Below are positions 1 through 7,503 of a stretch of DNA of 22,367 bases, piece after piece. Source of the stretch: JAPYTU01 sp036166735 (GTDB taxonomy: Bacteria > Bacteroidota > Bacteroidia > Cytophagales > MED-G16); the NCBI GenBank assembly GCA_036166735.1, contig JAYZHG010000050.1, positions 1-22,367 of the forward strand, given 5' to 3'. The translations under genes and the position numbers were made by a program. Every line of letters starts with the position of its first letter. Within the stretch, counting starts at the first letter, position 1. The notes under the pieces are model-generated. The model worked only from the letters and a program-made list of their open reading frames with translations. It made no database searches and had not been told where the DNA came from.

Positions 1-386
1 TTAAAAAAAATAATTTAAAAGATGATCTTAAAAAAAATATTTTGATTAAAAATGATACTAATATTTTAATTAATGAATTTGAAGATGAATCTCTTGATAT
101 GATTAAGAAAATAGGATTTGAATTAAAAAATGAATTTAAAAATTTAATTTTTCTTGCGACAACTAAACATAATTCAAAACCTTCTATATTACTTTTAATA
201 TCTGAAGATTTAGTAAATAAATTTAATTTAGATTCCAGAATAATTATAAATGATTTGTCAGTATATATTGAAGGAGGGGGAGGAGGTCAAAAATTCTTTT
301 CAACAGCTGGTGGAAAAAATATTGATGGTCTTTCAAAAGTTATATCTATAGGGAAGAAAATGATTTTAGAAAAAGTATCTGTTTAA
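1..386 (+). CDS. alaS: Alanine--tRNA ligase, C-terminal end (partial)
   Basis: The reading frame is open from base 3 and has no start inside the window, so this is the 3' end of a longer gene; a TTG at base 42 is internal. About 128 residues are visible. The glycine run followed by QKFFSTAGGKN near the end is the hallmark of the DHHA1 domain that closes alanyl-tRNA synthetase. This domain helps bind tRNA-Ala and links editing to aminoacylation. Known of the family: the full enzyme charges tRNA-Ala in the cytoplasm and is about 870 residues long, so the catalytic and editing domains lie upstream of the window. A stand-alone DHHA1 protein is possible but less likely because the frame runs off the edge. 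Confidence 0.88.
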   Translation, partial: KKNNLKDDLKKNILIKNDTNILINEFEDESLDMIKKIGFELKNEFKNLIFLATTKHNSKPSILLLISEDLVNKFNLDSRIIINDLSVYIEGGGGGQKFFSTAGGKNIDGLSKVISIGKKMILEKVSV

Positions 387-442
387 ATAATTTTTTTAAC
401 AATATTTAATTTGGATACTTTATTAATAGTTTTTTTGGTGTA

Positions 443-450
443 TATATTTG
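443..450 (+). promoter_or_regulatory. Putative -7 promoter box for the thioredoxin-like lipoprotein gene
   Basis: TATATTTG matches the Bacteroidota -7 consensus TAnnTTTG exactly and ends 24 bases before the ATG at 475. No TTG is found at the usual 19-21 base distance upstream, so the -33 element is weak or absent. Confidence 0.5.
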
Positions 451-474
451 CTCACTTATAAAATTGAATTTTAA

Positions 475-1605
475 ATGATTAATTTATTATCTCGTAATAT
501 TTCGCACTTGATAGTTCTATTATTTATTCTGATATCTTGTGAAAATAAAAATGAAAAAATTAATGAAATTAAATTGACAGTTAATTATATTGGTGATATA
601 GAGGGAGGTGAGGTAAGGCTTCAAAAAGTTAGTTCAGATTATTCTATCGAATTGTATAAATCGGAAAATTTTAATAATAATAAAATAGTTTTTGATATTT
701 TAATACTTGAGTCTACATTATTTAGGCTGGATATTTTAGGTAAAGAAAGTATAGATTTAATCTTAAGTAATACTAATGTTAATCTAAATATTGATAATTC
801 TTCTTCAGAATTTAAATATACAGTAGAAGGATCATATGATACTGATGTATTGAATAATGTTCGTAAAATTATATCTACTTATAAGTATGATATAAGACAA
901 ATCAATCAAAAATTTATAAAAGCTAGTCAAGAGAAAAATTCTAAACTTGTAAATGAACTTAGATATGATGCTAATATTTTAAAAATTGATTTTGAGAAAT
1001 TTTTAAAAAATTATCTAAGAACTGTTGATAATTCTCTTGCCGTTATTATAACGTCAGATTATTTAGATATTGATAATAATATAAGTTTTTGGGATAGTAC
1101 TTTAATAAAATATAGAGATAATTTTTCTTATAATTCTTATTTTAAATCTTTTGAAAAAAAGGTTAATAAAATTAAATCTGTTTCTATTGGTAGTGTTGCA
1201 CCCGAAATAATTTTAAGTGATACTACTGGTAAAGATGTTGCTCTATCTAGTTTAAGAGGAAAATATGTATTATTGGATTTTTGGGCTGGATGGTGTGGGC
1301 CTTGTAGAATGGAAAATCCTAATATTTTAAAAAATTATGTAAAATACAAAGATAAAGGATTTGAGATTTATCAGGTTTCACTTGATAGGTCAAGATCAGA
1401 TTGGGTAAATGCAATAAAAAAAGATAATTTAATTTGGTACAATGTTTCAGATTTAAAATATTTTCAATCTGAAGCAGCAAGTATTTATAATATTGATAGA
1501 ATTCCTAAAGGTTTTCTTCTTGATCCTAATGGTGTAATTATTGCTAAGGATACTGAACTTAGAGGAAAAAGACTTGGAGAGAAATTAAATGAAATATTTA
1601 ATTAA
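475..1605 (+). CDS. TlpA-like thioredoxin-fold lipoprotein with DUF4369-type N-terminus
   Basis: A 376-residue envelope protein. A short hydrophobic N-terminus ends in LISC with Cys22 as the likely lipidated residue. The N-terminal half resembles the DUF4369 region common in Bacteroidota thiol-disulfide proteins. The C-terminal 150 residues form a TlpA/AhpC-TSA thioredoxin domain. The redox motif W-C-G-P-C has its cysteines at residues 274 and 277, preceded by LLDFWAGW and followed by the cis-proline region IDRIPKGFLLD. Proteins of this kind reduce or isomerise disulfides on the outer face of the cell, for example in cytochrome c maturation or oxidative stress; the partner here is unknown. 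The last 8 bases overlap the 3' end of the convergent thioesterase gene. Family assignment is firm, specific role is not. Confidence 0.88.
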   Translation: MINLLSRNISHLIVLLFILISCENKNEKINEIKLTVNYIGDIEGGEVRLQKVSSDYSIELYKSENFNNNKIVFDILILESTLFRLDILGKESIDLILSNTNVNLNIDNSSSEFKYTVEGSYDTDVLNNVRKIISTYKYDIRQINQKFIKASQEKNSKLVNELRYDANILKIDFEKFLKNYLRTVDNSLAVIITSDYLDIDNNISFWDSTLIKYRDNFSYNSYFKSFEKKVNKIKSVSIGSVAPEIILSDTTGKDVALSSLRGKYVLLDFWAGWCGPCRMENPNILKNYVKYKDKGFEIYQVSLDRSRSDWVNAIKKDNLIWYNVSDLKYFQSEAASIYNIDRIPKGFLLDPNGVIIAKDTELRGKRLGEKLNEIFN

Positions 1606-2122
1606 ATATAGATTTTAGTTCACCTGCATCTTCAGGTTTCATTTTTCCGGCTAGAATTAATCTCAATTGTCTTCTTCTTAATGCACCATCAAATAGTTTT
1701 TTATCATTTTTATTTTCAGGGTATATTTCATTTACTTTTACAGGTTTACCTTTTTGATTTAGGGCAACGAACGTAAAAAATGCAGTGTTACTCTCAATTT
1801 TTTCTTTTTTATTACTGTTTTGGGCAGTGACTTCAATAAATATTTCCATGGAAGTATTAAATACTCTTGTTATAAATGCATTTAAAGTAACAATATCTCC
1901 TTTATGTATAGGTGCCTTAAATGTTATGTTATCTACAGATGCAGTAACTACAACATTATTTGTATGTTTATGAGCACATATTGCTGCTGCCATATCCATC
2001 CAGTACATTAGTTTTCCACCAAATAATGTATTTAAGTTATTTGTGTCATTAGGCATGACCATTTCACTCATTGAAATTTTTGTGCTTTGAGTTGCTATCT
2101 TTTTTTCTTCCATGTTTTTCAT
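1598..2122 (-). CDS. Acyl-CoA thioesterase, hotdog fold (YciA/BFIT-like)
   Basis: A cytoplasmic hotdog thioesterase that hydrolyses acyl-CoA to free acid and CoA. The block MPNDTN-x-LNTLFGG-x-LMYWMD is the family signature: Asn/Asp near residue 25 and Asp43 sit where YciA-type enzymes place their catalytic residues. It is followed by the ITFKAPIHKGD strand typical of the fold. Start choice: an in-frame TTG at 2134 lies inside a promoter -7 box (2132-2139) and cannot be the start, so I take the ATG at 2122 (174 residues). The ATG at 2113 is equally good, since homologues begin close to it and it leaves a longer leader. The gene is divergent from riboflavin synthase and convergent with the lipoprotein gene, overlapping it by 8 bases. 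Substrate chain length cannot be read from sequence. Confidence 0.87.
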   Translation of the reverse strand: MKNMEEKKIATQSTKISMSEMVMPNDTNNLNTLFGGKLMYWMDMAAAICAHKHTNNVVVTASVDNITFKAPIHKGDIVTLNAFITRVFNTSMEIFIEVTAQNSNKKEKIESNTAFFTFVALNQKGKPVKVNEIYPENKNDKKLFDGALRRRQLRLILAGKMKPEDAGELKSIFN

Positions 2123-2131
2123 TTTATCTAA

Positions 2132-2139
2132 CAAATTTA
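2132..2139 (-). promoter_or_regulatory. Putative -7 box for the thioesterase gene
   Basis: On the minus strand the bases read TAAATTTG, a full match to TAnnTTTG. The box ends 9 bases before the ATG at 2122. It sits 5 bases from an opposite-facing box at 2145-2152, so the two divergent promoters share sequence. Confidence 0.5.
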
Positions 2140-2144
2140 ACTTT

Positions 2145-2152
2145 TATGTTTG
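2145..2152 (+). promoter_or_regulatory. Putative -7 box for riboflavin synthase
   Basis: TATGTTTG matches TAnnTTTG exactly and ends 28 bases before the ATG at 2181. No clear TTG -33 element is present. Its upstream half overlaps the leader and -7 box of the divergent thioesterase gene. Confidence 0.45.
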
Positions 2153-2180
2153 CATTGAAATATTATAATTAATTTATTTG

Positions 2181-2771
2181 ATGTTTACTGGTATTATTGA
2201 AACTATAGGTATTGTTGATTCTATATCAAAAAGAGGTAATAATCTTGATATTACTATTATGAGTTCAATAAGTAAAGATTTACAACCTGATAAAAGTGTA
2301 AGTCATAATGGAGTTTGTCTTACAATAACAAAATCTAATAAAACATCTCATTCAGTTACTCTTGTGAATGAAACTCTGAATAAATCTAATTTTTTAACTA
2401 TTAAGAAAGGTTCAATAATAAATTTGGAGAGAAGTTTATTAGCAACTGATAGGATGGATGGTCATTTTGTTCAGGGACATGTTGATGATGTAGCTAGATG
2501 TATTGAAATAATAGATAATAAAAAAAGTTGGAATTTTGTTTTTGAGATATCTCAATCTTTTTCAAATTTTATTGTTGAAAAAGGTAGTATATGTATTAAT
2601 GGTATCAGTTTAACATGTTTTGGTGTGACTAATGATAGGTTTAGTGTTGCAATCATACCTCATACTTATAATAAAACTAATTTAAAATACATCAAAATAA
2701 ATGATTTAGTTAATGTTGAGTTTGATGTTGTAGGAAAATATCTTCATAAGATAATTAAAAATAATATTTGA
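2181..2771 (+). CDS. ribE: Riboflavin synthase, alpha chain
   Basis: A 196-residue cytoplasmic enzyme for the last step of riboflavin synthesis: two 6,7-dimethyl-8-ribityllumazine molecules dismutate to riboflavin and a pyrimidinedione. The protein begins MFTGIIE, the invariant start of the family. It shows the expected internal duplication of two lumazine-binding barrels: SHNGVCLT in the first half and CINGISLT in the second. Length is normal (about 200). The ATG at 2181 is preferred over the TTG at 2178 because family members start exactly with MFTG. The gene stands alone, without ribD, ribA/B or ribH beside it. It converges on the SCO gene with only 2 bases between the stops. Confidence 0.96.
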   Translation: MFTGIIETIGIVDSISKRGNNLDITIMSSISKDLQPDKSVSHNGVCLTITKSNKTSHSVTLVNETLNKSNFLTIKKGSIINLERSLLATDRMDGHFVQGHVDDVARCIEIIDNKKSWNFVFEISQSFSNFIVEKGSICINGISLTCFGVTNDRFSVAIIPHTYNKTNLKYIKINDLVNVEFDVVGKYLHKIIKNNI

Positions 2772-2773
2772 TT

Positions 2774-3406
2774 TTAATCTGAACTTTCATCAAGTAGAAT
2801 ATCTATATCTTTTAACAATTTATTTACTTCTAATTTGTTAGTTCCATCATAAACTCCTCTAATATTTTTATTATTATCTACTAATAAAAATGCACCACTA
2901 TGTAAAAATCCTCCTGGTGAAAGTGAATCTTTTGCAGCTGTTACCATATAACTTTTAAATCCTATTTCATATATTTTATCAATATCTCCAGTAACAAAAT
3001 GCCACTTGTTGGAATCCACATCGAATTTTTTTGCAAATTTTTTAAGTCTTTCAACAGTATCAAATTCTGGGTTAATGGTGTGAGATAATAATTTGATTTT
3101 TTCTTCATTTATATATTTCCTATATACTCTCATCATTTCACTTTTCATTAATGGACAAATTGCAGGACATGAAGTGAAAAAGAAATCTGCTACGTATATA
3201 CTATTATTAAATGTAAGATTATTTACAGTTTTACCATCTTGGTTAATAAAACTAAAGTTTGATATGGTATGATTAAGTGTATCTATTATTTTTTCACCAT
3301 TTATTATTTTTTCTGATATTACTTTTCTTCCATAGATAGGTAGTTTATAACTATTTTCTTTAGTACAAGAAGAAATTATTAGTAATACAATTAAATATTT
3401 TTTCAT
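2774..3406 (-). CDS. SCO1/SenC-family copper-binding lipoprotein
   Basis: A 210-residue envelope lipoprotein (ISSC, Cys14 likely lipidated) with a thioredoxin-like fold. The copper-binding residues of the family are all present: C80-PAI-C84 within FFTSCPAICPLM, and His169 in GGFLHSGAF. SCO proteins deliver copper to the CuA site of cytochrome c oxidase or act as thiol reductases. In Bacteroidota they often sit near cytochrome oxidase genes, but no oxidase subunit is visible here. Its ATG overlaps the stop of the upstream PAP2 gene by 4 bases, so the two are probably translated from one message. It converges with ribE with almost no spacer. Confidence 0.92.
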   Translation of the reverse strand: MKKYLIVLLIISSCTKENSYKLPIYGRKVISEKIINGEKIIDTLNHTISNFSFINQDGKTVNNLTFNNSIYVADFFFTSCPAICPLMKSEMMRVYRKYINEEKIKLLSHTINPEFDTVERLKKFAKKFDVDSNKWHFVTGDIDKIYEIGFKSYMVTAAKDSLSPGGFLHSGAFLLVDNNKNIRGVYDGTNKLEVNKLLKDIDILLDESSD

Positions 3407-3936
3407 TTTTTAAAAAGATAAAATATACTTAATGCAGTAATCATTCCTACAAAAAATCCGGCAAGAACATCTGCAAAAAAATGAACCCCAAGATAAATTC
3501 TACTATATCCAATAACTAGGCTCCATACAAATAAAAATTTAATTTTTTTTGAATTTATTAAGTAGTAGCTTGTAGCAAGTGAAAATGTAGTAGACGCATG
3601 GGATGAAGCAAATCCATATTTTCCACTACATGTACCTACTATATTGATTATTGATTTTAAATCTTCATTAGAACAAGGTCTTAATCTTTCAAAGAAAGGT
3701 TTCATCAATGAACTAGTTATAAAGTCGGATATAATAACTGATAAAACACATATGCTTATATTTCGGATGAAATTTTTTGAGTCTAGTTTTTTTAACAGAT
3801 AAATAAGTAATAAATAAAGTGGTATCCAAATATATTTATTACTTATTAATAGCATTAAAAAATCTAAAAACTCATTGTTATAACTGTTTAAAAAAATAGT
3901 TATCTCATTATCTAATATTTTAATGTATTCAAACAA
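3403..3936 (-). CDS. PAP2-family membrane phosphatase
   Basis: A 177-residue polytopic membrane protein with the three phosphatase signatures of the PAP2 (type 2 phosphatidic acid phosphatase) superfamily. K79...R86-P87 lies in KPFFERLRP, SSHAS has His113, and GYSRIYLGVHFFAD has Arg146, His152 and Asp156. All catalytic residues are intact, although the second motif has SSH rather than the more common SGH. Such enzymes dephosphorylate lipid phosphates, often undecaprenyl diphosphate for cell-wall carrier recycling. The start is TTG at 3936: upstream in-frame codons run to a stop with no ATG, and the next internal Met would remove the first conserved LD...LN segment. It lies 4 bases into the SCO gene's start. 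Confidence 0.9.
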   Translation of the reverse strand: MFEYIKILDNEITIFLNSYNNEFLDFLMLLISNKYIWIPLYLLLIYLLKKLDSKNFIRNISICVLSVIISDFITSSLMKPFFERLRPCSNEDLKSIINIVGTCSGKYGFASSHASTTFSLATSYYLINSKKIKFLFVWSLVIGYSRIYLGVHFFADVLAGFFVGMITALSIFYLFKK

Positions 3937-3965
3937 TATGACTAAATTTAGAGGAAAATAGAATT

Positions 3966-4700
3966 ATGTTATCTAAATCTCAAATTAAACTTGTAAAATC
4001 TTTAAAACATAAAAAATATAGAAATAATTACAATTTATTTGTAGTTGAGGGTCTAAAAGGAATATTAGAAGCAAAAAAATCAAATTTTAGTATTGAAAAA
4101 ATAATAATTACAGAAGAAGTATATGGTAAGTATAAAAATGAATTATCTAAAACTAAAATTATTATAGCTTCTGAGAATCAAATAAATTCAATAAGTACTT
4201 TAAAAAATAATTTTACTGGTTTAGCCATATTAAAAATGAAAAGCTATAATTTAGATCATATTACTTTTAAGGATTTGATACTAGCAGTAGATTCTATAAA
4301 AGATCCTGGAAATTTTGGAGCTATAATTAGAATTGCAGATTGGTATAATATAAAAAATATAGTATGCTCTAATGATACTGTGGATGTTTATAATCCAAAA
4401 GTTGTACAATCATCTATGGGCTCATTTTTAAGGGTAGAAACAATTTATACAGATTTATCAAATTTTTTGAATAAATCAAATTATGATATAATTGGCACAT
4501 CTGTAAATGGAGATAACATAAGAAATTTTTCAAGAATTGATAAAGGAATTATCGTTTTAGGTAATGAATCTAATGGTATTTCAAAAGAGGTATCTAAGTA
4601 TGTTGATAAATGGATTTCAATAAAAAAATATGGAAATGCGGAGTCATTAAATGTAGCAATATCTTCTGCTATAATATTAGATAATATAAGAAATAGTTAA
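3966..4700 (+). CDS. SpoU/TrmH-family RNA 2'-O-methyltransferase
   Basis: A 244-residue SPOUT-class methyltransferase that uses S-adenosylmethionine to methylate a ribose in rRNA or tRNA. All three SpoU motifs are seen. Motif 1 is DSIKDPGNFGAIIR (residues 109-122, with the key Asn116 and Arg122), motif 2 is the GNESNGIS stretch, and motif 3 is SLNVAISSAIIL. The N-terminal 100 residues match the SpoU substrate-binding domain (KSLKHKKYR...FVVEGLK), as in the RlmB/TsnR-like branch. The exact target nucleotide cannot be assigned. The gene is divergent from the PAP2 gene with only 29 bases between starts, and its last 4 bases overlap the opposite-strand gene that follows. Confidence 0.92.
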   Translation: MLSKSQIKLVKSLKHKKYRNNYNLFVVEGLKGILEAKKSNFSIEKIIITEEVYGKYKNELSKTKIIIASENQINSISTLKNNFTGLAILKMKSYNLDHITFKDLILAVDSIKDPGNFGAIIRIADWYNIKNIVCSNDTVDVYNPKVVQSSMGSFLRVETIYTDLSNFLNKSNYDIIGTSVNGDNIRNFSRIDKGIIVLGNESNGISKEVSKYVDKWISIKKYGNAESLNVAISSAIILDNIRNS

Positions 4701-4936
4701 TCTTTATTACTATTAAACCAAGGTATTTGATAAGCTAGTATATAAGAAATAATTAAAGAAATTATAATAGGAATATTACTTTTTGTAGTATATCCCAACG
4801 GTTCAATTCCAGATTCATCAATATATGAATTTTGATTTAGGGTAATTTCTTCAATATAAATTAAGAATGTTCCTATTAAAACAAACAATATTAAAAAGCT
4901 TATTAATTTGTAAACTACTCTTATTGCATTTATCAT
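4697..4936 (-). CDS. Small two-helix membrane protein, unknown function
   Basis: A 79-residue protein with a hydrophobic segment at about residues 9-28 and a second at about 53-71. They are joined by a polar loop containing NQNSYIDESGIEPLGY. I do not recognise a family. Support for it being real: an ATG start, an exact TAnnTTTG promoter box 10 bases upstream, and two convincing membrane helices. It overlaps the convergent methyltransferase stop by 4 bases. It lies 28 bases downstream of the queuosine-precursor transporter on the same strand and could also be read from that message. Confidence 0.7.
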   Translation of the reverse strand: MINAIRVVYKLISFLILFVLIGTFLIYIEEITLNQNSYIDESGIEPLGYTTKSNIPIIISLIISYILAYQIPWFNSNKD

Positions 4937-4946
4937 AAATCTAAAA

Positions 4947-4954
4947 CAAATATA
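4947..4954 (-). promoter_or_regulatory. Putative -7 box for the small membrane protein gene
   Basis: The minus strand reads TATATTTG, an exact TAnnTTTG match, ending 10 bases before the ATG at 4936. No TTG is found at -33. Confidence 0.4.
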
Positions 4955-4964
4955 AAAAATATCT

Positions 4965-5720
4965 CTAGATATTAGAGGCCCTGTTTTTGCATTTTGTTGC
5001 TAGATCTTTACCCATGTAATTATCTATAAGATAATGGGCAAGGTATATTAGAGGTGTTATAAGAATCGCAATAATAAATTTGAAGGTGTAATTGTCAAAG
5101 CCAACGGAGAAAACTTGTGATAAAGACCATACTTTATCGTTAGGTGCTAAAAGGTAAAAAGCAATAAATAACACTACAAAACTATCTATAAATTGAGAAA
5201 TTAGAGTAGATCCTGTTGCTCTTAACCATATAAATTTTCCTTTTGTCATTTTCTTTAATTTCTGAAATATTATAACATCAAGAATTTGGGCTATTAAAAA
5301 TGCTATAATTGAACCTATTATAATTCCAGTACTTTGGAGAAAAATGATGTTGTAAGCATAATCTATATTAAAAGGATTTCCATGATTATCAACACTATTT
5401 ATATTTAGCCAATAATTATTAGGAGTCAATTTTGTTGACATATAGATAATTATAAAAACATAAATAATTAATAGAATTGTAAAATAACTTATTTTTTTTA
5501 TTCCTTTTTTACCAAAATATTCATTTATAATATCAGTAGTAATAAATACAACTGGCCATATTATTACACCAACAGACATGTTAAAATTTAATATAAAATC
5601 AAATTCAAATATTTTAGTTCCTAATATTTCTGCTATTATGGCATTGGTTATAAATATGCCAGATAAAATAAAAAATATATTATTGCGTTTATTTTGCTCG
5701 CTTGTTGAAAAAGTATTCAT
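4965..5720 (-). CDS. Queuosine precursor transporter (YhhQ/VUT family)
   Basis: A 251-residue inner-membrane protein with about six hydrophobic helices. The stretch VVFITTDIINEYFGKKG (about residues 57-73) is the diagnostic motif of the YhhQ/QPTR family. A later helix containing RATGSTLISQFIDSFVVLFIAF is the second conserved block. Members take up queuosine precursors such as preQ0 or preQ1 for the wobble-base modification of tRNAs with GUN anticodons. No queuosine biosynthesis gene is seen in the window, which would fit salvage. It follows purC on the same strand with a 33-base gap and is probably co-transcribed with it. Confidence 0.9.
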   Translation of the reverse strand: MNTFSTSEQNKRNNIFFILSGIFITNAIIAEILGTKIFEFDFILNFNMSVGVIIWPVVFITTDIINEYFGKKGIKKISYFTILLIIYVFIIIYMSTKLTPNNYWLNINSVDNHGNPFNIDYAYNIIFLQSTGIIIGSIIAFLIAQILDVIIFQKLKKMTKGKFIWLRATGSTLISQFIDSFVVLFIAFYLLAPNDKVWSLSQVFSVGFDNYTFKFIIAILITPLIYLAHYLIDNYMGKDLATKCKNRASNI

Positions 5721-5753
5721 AAAACTACTTTTTTAGTTTTTCAGATCTGAATT

Positions 5754-6689
5754 TTATATTGCAAGTTTGATATTTGATTCTATTTCTTCTAAAATATTAG
5801 TTGTATTTCTTTTAATAAATTTTTCGCCTACTATATTTTCATACAATTCTATATATCTTTCAGAAGCAGATTTTACAATCTCATCACTCATTTCTGGAAT
5901 TTTTTGACCATCTTTTCCTTGAAACCCATTTTCAATTAACCATTCTCTAACAAATTCTTTAGATAATTGTTTTTGATTTTTGTCACTATTTTGTAATTCT
6001 TCATATGTATCAGCATAAAAATACCTTGATGAATCAGGAGTGTGGATTTCATCAATGAGAATAATTTTTCCATTAAATTTTCCAAACTCATATTTTGTGT
6101 CTACCAATAATAAATTTTTTGATTTAGCATATTCACTTCCTCTTTCAAATATTTTGTAAGTGTACTCTTCAAGTTTTTCATAATCAGATTTTGATACTAG
6201 ACCACTATTAATTATTTCTTCTTTAGATATATCTTCGTCGTGTCCAACTTGTGCTTTTGTGGTTGGGGTTATGATTGGATTAGGAAATTTGTCATGTTCC
6301 TTCATTCCATCAGGCATATCTACTCCACATAATTTTCTTTTACCAGATTTGTATTCTCTCCAAGCATGTCCTGTTAAATAACCTCTAATAACCATTTCTA
6401 CAGGAAAAGTTTTACAATTTTTTCCAATTGTTACATTAGGATCAGGTACAGATTCTATCCAATTAGGAACGATGTCTTCAGTCATTTTTAAAAATTTTTT
6501 TGCAATTTGATTTAAAATTTGTCCTTTAAATGGTATTGCTCTTGGTAATACGTAATCAAATGCACTAATTCTATCAGTTACTACCATAACCAGTTTGTCA
6601 TTTAGATGATATACATCTCTAACCTTACCTTCATATTTTTCAGAAAGTTTAGGGAAATTGAAATTTGTTGTTTTAATAGCTTTTTCCAT
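5754..6689 (-). CDS. purC: Phosphoribosylaminoimidazole-succinocarboxamide synthase (SAICAR synthase)
   Basis: A 311-residue cytoplasmic purine-synthesis enzyme that joins aspartate to CAIR using ATP to give SAICAR. The N-terminus has YEGKVRDVYHL (ATP-binding) and DRISAFDYVLP, both invariant in the family. Further on are VEMVIRGYLTGHAWREY, the GLVSKSDYEKLEEYTYKIFERG block and the LVDTKYEFGK motif with its metal-binding context IDEIHTPDSSRYF. The length fits the long bacterial form of about 300 residues. It starts 10 bases after the batC stop, so it is probably read through from the bat genes, an unusual arrangement. No other pur genes are adjacent. Confidence 0.96.
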   Translation of the reverse strand: MEKAIKTTNFNFPKLSEKYEGKVRDVYHLNDKLVMVVTDRISAFDYVLPRAIPFKGQILNQIAKKFLKMTEDIVPNWIESVPDPNVTIGKNCKTFPVEMVIRGYLTGHAWREYKSGKRKLCGVDMPDGMKEHDKFPNPIITPTTKAQVGHDEDISKEEIINSGLVSKSDYEKLEEYTYKIFERGSEYAKSKNLLLVDTKYEFGKFNGKIILIDEIHTPDSSRYFYADTYEELQNSDKNQKQLSKEFVREWLIENGFQGKDGQKIPEMSDEIVKSASERYIELYENIVGEKFIKRNTTNILEEIESNIKLAI

Positions 6690-6699
6690 ATTATTTAGT

Positions 6700-7503
6700 T
6701 TACCAATCAGGTTTGTTTTTATCTATTTTTTTTGATGCTTTTCTTTTTAGTTGTTGAATATACTGAAATTCAATGTTATTTAATGCATTAAGAATCATTT
6801 CTGCCTTTTTTTTAGACATATTAACTTCTTTTAATTTTTCTTCTATTGATTTTTCTTGTTCTTTATTTTGTTGATTTTTATTTTCTTGTTCTTTCTTGTT
6901 CTTTTCTTTATTTTCTTGTTCTTTATTTTGCTGATTTTTATTGTCTTCTTCTTTCTTGTTCTTTTCTTTATTTTGCTGATTTTTATTTTCTTGTTCTTTA
7001 TTTTGCTGATTTTTATTTTCTTGTTCTTTATTTTGTTGATTTTTGTTGTCTTCTTCTTTCTTCTTTTTTTCCTGTTCTTTAAGTTTTTTTGTTACTAGCT
7101 CATAATTATATTTTGAATCAAGGTTCGAATTATTAGAAAGAATTGATTTTTTGTAAAATTCAGTCGCATTTTTTAATTTATTTTTGCTTTCATTAATATT
7201 TCCAAGTTGTTGATATGCTATGGATTTTATTTTGTTATTATTAGTGATTGACGCCATGTTATAATTTTCAATCGCTTTTAAAGTGTCATTGCTTAGTAAA
7301 TATGAATGGGCAAGGTTTAAATGTATTTTTTCATTTGATATATTAAAAGAATCAATTAATGTATTATAGTCATTAATAGCTACTTTATAATTTTTTTCTT
7401 TAAAAGCTTTTTCAGCATTTTTTGTTAGTTTATTTATTTTAGAAATATCATTTTCTAGTATATTATTTAATAGAACTAGTAAGATTAGAATGAGTACTTT
7501 CAT
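6700..7503 (-). CDS. batC: BatC-like tetratricopeptide protein with Asn/Gln/Lys-rich repeat region
   Basis: A 267-residue protein with a hydrophobic N-terminus (residues 1-13, probable signal or anchor). It then has about three TPR-like helical pairs (residues 20-140), for example KNAEKAFKEKNYKVAINDYN and AYQQLGNINESKNKLKNATEFYKKSI. A highly charged stretch at about 142-218 is built from repeated NKNQQNKEQE blocks, and the end is a coiled-coil-like tail. Its ATG overlaps the batB stop by 4 bases (ATGA), the usual batB-batC order, which supports the name. BatC proteins are TPR partners of the Bat VWA proteins in the periplasm or membrane, and their biochemical role is poorly known. The repeat tract is much longer and simpler than the rest of the protein and likely varies in length. 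Confidence 0.78.
   Translation of the reverse strand: MKVLILILLVLLNNILENDISKINKLTKNAEKAFKEKNYKVAINDYNTLIDSFNISNEKIHLNLAHSYLLSNDTLKAIENYNMASITNNNKIKSIAYQQLGNINESKNKLKNATEFYKKSILSNNSNLDSKYNYELVTKKLKEQEKKKKEEDNKNQQNKEQENKNQQNKEQENKNQQNKEKNKKEEDNKNQQNKEQENKEKNKKEQENKNQQNKEQEKSIEEKLKEVNMSKKKAEMILNALNNIEFQYIQQLKRKASKKIDKNKPDW
6850..7053 (-). repeat. Imperfect coding repeat, about 30-base units, inside batC
   Basis: Repeated blocks encode NKNQQNKEQE (10 residues, 30 bases). They are interrupted by longer variants with KNKKEEDNKNQQ, and cover residues about 151-218 of the BatC-like protein. On the plus strand the same units appear as repeated TTCTTTATTTTGCTGATTTT. Unit copies differ by single bases and by inserted 18-20 base segments, as expected from slippage and unequal recombination. 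Confidence 0.85.

Noticed and set aside
372..421. 8-base inverted repeat AAAGTATC/GATACTTT around the alaS stop, as a terminator
   Set aside because: The arms are 34 bases apart, and the T tract begins about 9 bases after the second arm, so a terminator hairpin is not convincing.
2173..2180. TTTATTTG directly before the riboflavin synthase ATG as a -7 box
   Set aside because: It mismatches at the conserved A and touches the ATG, so transcription would begin downstream of the start codon. The exact box at 2145-2152 is better placed.
6850..7053. Possible CRISPR array (regular repeats of about 30 bases)
   Set aside because: Repeats are contiguous with no unique spacers of constant length, and they keep the reading frame of a TPR protein gene.
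6846..7098. Two plus-strand ORFs rich in Phe, Leu and Ile opposite batC
   Set aside because: They are the complement of the Lys/Glu/Asn/Gln repeat region of batC. The repetitive FLVLYF composition is an artefact of that tract.
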